Shown here: piece after piece, positions 14,857 to 18,464 of the stretch
How positions within the stretch are numbered: position 1 is the first letter of the stretch
Layout of the letters: every line of letters begins with the position of its first letter
Assembly: GCA_963542545.1 (NCBI GenBank)
Contig: CAUTWO010000011.1
Location: 1-18,464 of the forward strand
From: CALISC01 sp963542545
GTDB lineage: Bacteria > Bacillota_I > Bacilli_A > Acholeplasmatales > Acholeplasmataceae
DNA length: 18,464 nt
Reading direction: 5' to 3'
The notes under the pieces: generated by a model
The model's input: only the letters and a program-made list of their open reading frames with translations
The model's database searches: none
Told to the model about the DNA's origin: nothing
Position numbers and translations under genes: made by a program

Positions 14857-15250
14857 GCCCACTTTAGGTTTAGTTTTAACTTCTTTAAAAGAAGACTTTA
14901 GACAAACTGAAGACCTAAAGTCACTTTCAAACCGAGAAGTTTATGGTTTTTTTAGCGAAGATACATTACTTGGTTATATTGTTTGGCTAAAAGTAGTAGA
15001 TGTTGCCGATATTTTAAACTTGTTCGTATTTCCTGAGCACCGCAAATCTGGCAAAGCCACTGCTCTGCTTCTTGCCACAATTGACACACTTAAACAAGCC
15101 GGCATTAAAACTTTTTATCTAGAAGTTAAAAAATCAAATAAGCAAGCAATTTCTGTTTACGAAAAAGTTGGCTTTAAGGTAGTTAGAGAAATTAAAAATT
15201 ACTATGAAAACGAAGACGGCCTTGCTTATATGTACGGAGAGATGATATGA
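14834..15250 (+). CDS. rimI: RimI-type ribosomal protein S18 N-acetyltransferase (GNAT)
   Basis: The 138-aa GNAT-fold enzyme transfers acetyl from acetyl-CoA. The central strand ILNLFVFPEHRKSGKA contains the acetyl-CoA loop RKSGKA (residues 70-75); a later NKQAISVYEKVGFKVVREI stretch is the standard GNAT motif B. Its position between tsaB and tsaD is the usual place of rimI in Bacillota, so acetylation of the N-terminus of ribosomal protein S18 is the best call, though other Nα targets cannot be excluded. It overlaps tsaB by 23 bases and tsaD by ATGA (15247-15250). Confidence 0.9.
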   Translation: MIRKITDEPTLGLVLTSLKEDFRQTEDLKSLSNREVYGFFSEDTLLGYIVWLKVVDVADILNLFVFPEHRKSGKATALLLATIDTLKQAGIKTFYLEVKKSNKQAISVYEKVGFKVVREIKNYYENEDGLAYMYGEMI

Positions 15251-16239
15251 AAATTTTAGCAATTGAATCAAGCTGCGACGAAACTAGTGCCGCTGTTGTT
15301 GAAAACGGCACCAAGGTGCTTTCATGCGCTGTTCGCAGTCAAATTAAGACCCACGCTAAGTTTGGTGGAGTGGTGCCAGAAATCGCGGCTCGCGACCACG
15401 TTTTGGCGATTAACTTTGTTGTTGACCAAGCTCTGAAAGACGCTGGCATAAAACTAAGCGAAATTGATAAAGTTGCGGTCACTCAAGGACCTGGACTAAT
15501 TGGTGCTTTGTTTGTTGGAATTAACGCCGCACAAAGCCTTGCCCTGGCTTTAGACAAACCGCTAATTGGAGTTAATCATCTAGTTGGACACGCTTACGCT
15601 GCGGCTATTGGCAAAGAACTTAAGTTTCCGTGTTTAGTGCTACTAGTTAGTGGCGGACATACAGAACTTTTAATTTTGCGTTCTCACCTTGAGTTTGAAC
15701 ATATTGGCCAAACTTTGGACGACGCAGTTGGAGAGTGCTATGACAAGGTAGCCCGAGTACTAGGATTTCCTTATCCAGGTGGCAAAACTATTGATGACCT
15801 TGCGCAAAGCGGCAATCCAGAGTCATTTTCTTTCCCTAGACCAATTTTAAAACAAGGTTTTAACTTCTCGTTTTCAGGACTAAAAAGTGCAGTTATCAAC
15901 GCTTACGCTAAAATTGAAGACAAAGCTAATTTAAACAAAGCAGATTTTGCTGCATCTTTTCAAAAAGCAGTGCTGGACACCATTATTTATAAAACTAAAA
16001 AAGCCTTGAAGAAATACCCAGATTTAAAACAACTAATAGTTGGTGGTGGGGTTTCTGCAAACAAAGGTCTAAGATCAGCGCTTGCCAAGGAAATCAAAGG
16101 AGTTGAAGTTTTAATTCCTGAGTTTAAATACTGCACCGACAACGCCGCAATGATTGGCGCAGCTGCTTACTTTCAAGTCACTAAGTTTGGGGCAAGCGAT
16201 GACCTTCGTTTAAAAGGTTACTCAGTTAATAACCTATAA
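15247..16239 (+). CDS. tsaD: tRNA threonylcarbamoyltransferase TsaD
   Basis: The 330-aa catalytic subunit transfers the threonylcarbamoyl group to A37 of tRNA. The N-terminal ESSCDETSAAVV (residues 7-18) and PEIAARDH, the metal-binding NHLVGHAYAA (His111, His115), the LLVSGGHTEL strand, FSFSGLKSA and the C-terminal YCTDNAAMIG (with the metal Asp) are all intact. Length is normal. The start shares ATGA with rimI. It ends 22 bases before glnS with no terminator between; a weak GGTTA/TAACC dyad covers the stop region but lacks a T tract. Confidence 0.96.
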   Translation: MKILAIESSCDETSAAVVENGTKVLSCAVRSQIKTHAKFGGVVPEIAARDHVLAINFVVDQALKDAGIKLSEIDKVAVTQGPGLIGALFVGINAAQSLALALDKPLIGVNHLVGHAYAAAIGKELKFPCLVLLVSGGHTELLILRSHLEFEHIGQTLDDAVGECYDKVARVLGFPYPGGKTIDDLAQSGNPESFSFPRPILKQGFNFSFSGLKSAVINAYAKIEDKANLNKADFAASFQKAVLDTIIYKTKKALKKYPDLKQLIVGGGVSANKGLRSALAKEIKGVEVLIPEFKYCTDNAAMIGAAAYFQVTKFGASDDLRLKGYSVNNL

Positions 16240-16261
16240 TTTATCTAGTGAGGACTTAAAA

Positions 16262-17878
16262 ATGGAATCAAATTTTATTAAAACTATTATTGAAAACGAC
16301 ATAAAATCAGGTAAACACACAGAAATTATTACCCGTTTTCCGCCAGAGCCGAATGGTTTCTTGCATATTGGACACGCCAGAGCCATCATTATTAACTTTG
16401 AACTAGCGAAAGCCTTTGGTGGGAAAACATATCTGCGTTTTGATGACACCAATCCAAGCAATGAAAATATGGAGTATGTAAACAGCGCAATTGAAGACAT
16501 TAAGTGGCTGGGCTATGAGCCGGCTGCTGTCTTTTTTGCTTCAGATTACTTTGACTTTATGTTTGAAAAAGCCGTTCTGTTAATTAAAAAAGGACTTGCT
16601 TATGTTGACCGTCAAACTGCCGAAGAGATTTCTCTGCAACGCGGAAACATCCAAAAACCTGGGATAAACTCACCCTGCAGAGACACTTCAGTTGAGGAAA
16701 ACCTGCGTTTATTTTTAGAAATGAAGGCGGGTAAGTTCGCGCCTGGTGAAATGGTACTGCGCGCCAAAATTGACATGTCTTCACCTAACATGAATATGCG
16801 AGATCCAGCGATTTACCGAATTACTAACCAAGAGCACTTTAGAAAAGGCAAAGCCTGGTGTATTTATCCACTTTACGACTTTGCGCATCCTCTTGAAGAC
16901 GCCAAAGAAGGAATCACACATTCTCTGTGTTCTCTTGAGTTTGAAGACCACCGTCCGCTTTACAACTGGATGGTTGAAAATACGGAATGCGAAAACCACC
17001 CCAGACAAATTGAGTTTGGCCGACTAAACATTGAAAATACTGTGCTTTCTAAAAGATATTTAAAGGCTTTGGTTGAAAATCAGTTAGTAGCGGGTTGGGA
17101 CGATCCTAGAATGCCAACCATCAAAGGCTTAAAGAAAAAAGGCTACTCACCTGCAGCAATTCGTGCTTTTATTTTAGGAGCAGGTCTTTCTAAAACCAAC
17201 GCAGATTGCTCTCGCGAAATGCTAGATAGTTTCGTGCGCAGTGATTTAATGGAGACAAGTGTGCGCCTAAACGCCACAATAGACCCGCTTGAAGTTGAAA
17301 TTACTAACTTTCCTGAAGGCGAAGTTGAGACTATCAAAGTACCATTACTTGAAGGAAAAGCAGAAAGAGACCTTTATTTTTCTCGCCATCTTTACATTGA
17401 CAAGGCTGACTTTTTAAAAGAAAAGCCAAACCGTCAGTGGAAACGCCTTTATGTTGGCGGCGAAGTTAGACTAATGAACGCCTACTTTATTAAGTGCGAA
17501 GATTTAGTTTTAAACAAAGCAGGTGAGGTTATTAAACTGCTTTGTACATATGACCCCGAAACTAAATCAGGCAGTGGTTTTGATTTGCGAAAACCAAACG
17601 GCACGATTAACTTTGTTGAAAAAACAACTGCTAAACCTGCTACTTTTTTCTTTACCGCTGACTTGATTGACAACAGCAAGGAAGGCGATTTAATTCAGCG
17701 TTTTAACCGTGCATCTTTAGTTGAAAAACACGGTTTTGTCGAACCTTTTTTAAGTGGAGTTTCTGCAGGCGAAGTAGTTCAATTTATCAGACAAGGTTTC
17801 TTTTCAAAACAACAAACTAAGGATAATTCACTTGAGTTTGTTGAAACTGTTAAACTAAAATCTAACTTTAAAAAGTAA
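16262..17878 (+). CDS. glnS: Glutaminyl-tRNA synthetase
   Basis: The 538-aa class I synthetase charges tRNA-Gln directly with glutamine. It has RFPPEPNGFLHIGHA (HIGH at 35-38), FDDTNPSNENMEYVNSAIE, and the KMSKS-type loop VLSKR (261-265). Two C-terminal anticodon-binding beta-barrels run from about residue 340, with the typical FxRxLYIDxxDF and RLMNAYFI pattern. Features of GlnRS as opposed to GluRS are the NMEYV segment and the barrel C-terminus. Many Bacillota lack GlnRS and use the GatCAB transamidation route, so its presence is a lineage marker and may reflect an old transfer. The ribosome site is a GTGAGG stretch nine bases before the ATG. The stop overlaps the next start by one base (TAATG). 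Confidence 0.95.
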   Translation: MESNFIKTIIENDIKSGKHTEIITRFPPEPNGFLHIGHARAIIINFELAKAFGGKTYLRFDDTNPSNENMEYVNSAIEDIKWLGYEPAAVFFASDYFDFMFEKAVLLIKKGLAYVDRQTAEEISLQRGNIQKPGINSPCRDTSVEENLRLFLEMKAGKFAPGEMVLRAKIDMSSPNMNMRDPAIYRITNQEHFRKGKAWCIYPLYDFAHPLEDAKEGITHSLCSLEFEDHRPLYNWMVENTECENHPRQIEFGRLNIENTVLSKRYLKALVENQLVAGWDDPRMPTIKGLKKKGYSPAAIRAFILGAGLSKTNADCSREMLDSFVRSDLMETSVRLNATIDPLEVEITNFPEGEVETIKVPLLEGKAERDLYFSRHLYIDKADFLKEKPNRQWKRLYVGGEVRLMNAYFIKCEDLVLNKAGEVIKLLCTYDPETKSGSGFDLRKPNGTINFVEKTTAKPATFFFTADLIDNSKEGDLIQRFNRASLVEKHGFVEPFLSGVSAGEVVQFIRQGFFSKQQTKDNSLEFVETVKLKSNFKK

Positions 17879-18464
17879 TGATAGATTACTTAAAGGAATT
17901 AAACCCGCAACAAAAAGAAGCGGTTTTATGTAGTGAACCTAGTTATATAGTTGCAGGTGCTGGCACTGGAAAAACTAAAACTCTGACCACTAAAATCGCC
18001 TATCTGATAGACAAAGTAGGAATTTTGCCCACCAGAATTTTGGCGCTAACTTTTACTAACAACGCGGCTAAAGAAATGATGGAAAGAATAAAGCAAATTC
18101 TTGGAAATGAACATAAACTAAAATGGTGTTCAACTTTTCACGCGTTTGCCTATAAAATTTTGAGACTGCATATTGAAGATATACCTGGGCTAAATTACAA
18201 AAAAGATTTTTTAATTTTAGATGAACAAGATGCAACTTCTTTAATTTCTGAAATTAAAAAACAAGTAGATACTGACCTCAAATTAAGTAAAGGCACCATT
18301 CTTGAATGTATTTATAATTTAAAAACCTTTAATTTACTGAATTTTCAGTTAGAGGAAGATAAAGAAAATGCAGTTGCTTTTATTCAAACTTGGCTTGAGA
18401 GAAATCAGACACAAAATTTTGAAAGAAAAAACTATGTTTCTATATTTCAAATTTTTTTAAAATA
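17878..18464 (+). CDS. pcrA: PcrA/UvrD-type superfamily 1 helicase (5' part, runs off the window)
   Basis: The open frame starts at ATG 17878 (shared TAATG with glnS) and stays open to the last base, giving the first 195 residues. It shows the Q motif LNPQQKEAV, Walker A AGAGTGKTKTL (motif I), motif Ia ALTFTNNAAKEM and motif Ib STFHAFAYKIL, in the order and spacing of domain 1A of UvrD/PcrA/Rep 3'-5' DNA helicases. The remainder (motifs II-VI) lies beyond the window, so PcrA cannot be told from other UvrD-like helicases, and completeness is unknown. It continues the same operon with no gap. Confidence 0.9.
   Translation, partial: MIDYLKELNPQQKEAVLCSEPSYIVAGAGTGKTKTLTTKIAYLIDKVGILPTRILALTFTNNAAKEMMERIKQILGNEHKLKWCSTFHAFAYKILRLHIEDIPGLNYKKDFLILDEQDATSLISEIKKQVDTDLKLSKGTILECIYNLKTFNLLNFQLEEDKENAVAFIQTWLERNQTQNFERKNYVSIFQIFLK

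Noticed and set aside
8147..15250. Possible mycoplasma-type code (TGA as Trp), suggested by the AT-rich DNA
   Set aside because: TGA ends several genes at exact ATGA overlaps (8149, 14248, 15247) at the expected protein ends, so TGA is a stop.
1..18464. tRNA, rRNA, riboswitch or CRISPR array
   Set aside because: No cloverleaf, T-box, rRNA or regularly spaced repeat was seen. Intergenic space is small apart from 1795-2442, which is explained by IS-derived DNA. A covariance-model search would be needed to exclude small RNAs.

Overview
The window comes from an AT-rich, low-GC Gram-positive-type bacterium (Bacillota; Bacilli-like or a related uncultured lineage). The grounds are a CdaA-type c-di-AMP synthase, a YutD/DUF1027 protein, a rhodanese-less ThiI, strong AGGAGG-type ribosome sites and a lipobox lipoprotein. 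TGA is used as a real stop in several tightly overlapping genes (thus ATGA junctions at 8149 and 14248), so the code is the standard bacterial one and not the mycoplasma code. A more exact placement cannot be made from the sequence alone.

Region 1 (1-2442) is mobile DNA. A complete IS4/IS1634-type insertion sequence fills 1-1630, with 28-bp terminal inverted repeats, a terminator hairpin inside its left end, a clear promoter and one DDE transposase. Its right end abuts the 3' end of a winged-helix gene, which it probably interrupted. Further on, 1876-2199 is a 324-bp transposase-less relative of the same element, with matching ends and a perfect 6-bp target duplication (TTTTAA). A further fragment of the IS leader seems to lie at 2221-2280.

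Region 2 (2443-6089) is a minus-strand cluster: a large S41-protease-like lipoprotein with an Ig-like domain and a proline/aspartate-rich linker, a TatD nuclease, and a four-TM protein of unknown function coupled to tatD by a GTGA overlap.

Region 3 (6191-8979) is a plus-strand operon divergent from region 2: thiI (tRNA 4-thiouridine), a SpoU rRNA/tRNA methyltransferase and an unrecognised TIM-barrel-like protein. It ends at a strong terminator.

Region 4 (9072 to the window end) is a long run of close or overlapping plus-strand genes with no internal terminator seen. It starts from a promoter whose -35 box lies in the loop of the preceding terminator. The order is cdaA, a 61-aa membrane protein, a membrane PAS/PAS/degenerate-GGDEF protein, a three-domain 5-FCL-IspD-IspF fusion, yutD, an Nfu-type Fe-S scaffold, tsaE, tsaB, rimI, tsaD, glnS and the start of a PcrA/UvrD helicase. 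This joins c-di-AMP signalling, folate and isoprenoid metabolism, Fe-S assembly, the t6A tRNA-modification set, glutaminyl-tRNA synthesis and DNA repair in one housekeeping operon.

The most unusual items are the 5-FCL-IspD-IspF triple fusion, which has IspF active-site substitutions; the catalytically dead GGDEF membrane protein next to CdaA; and the well-delimited miniature element with its target duplication.
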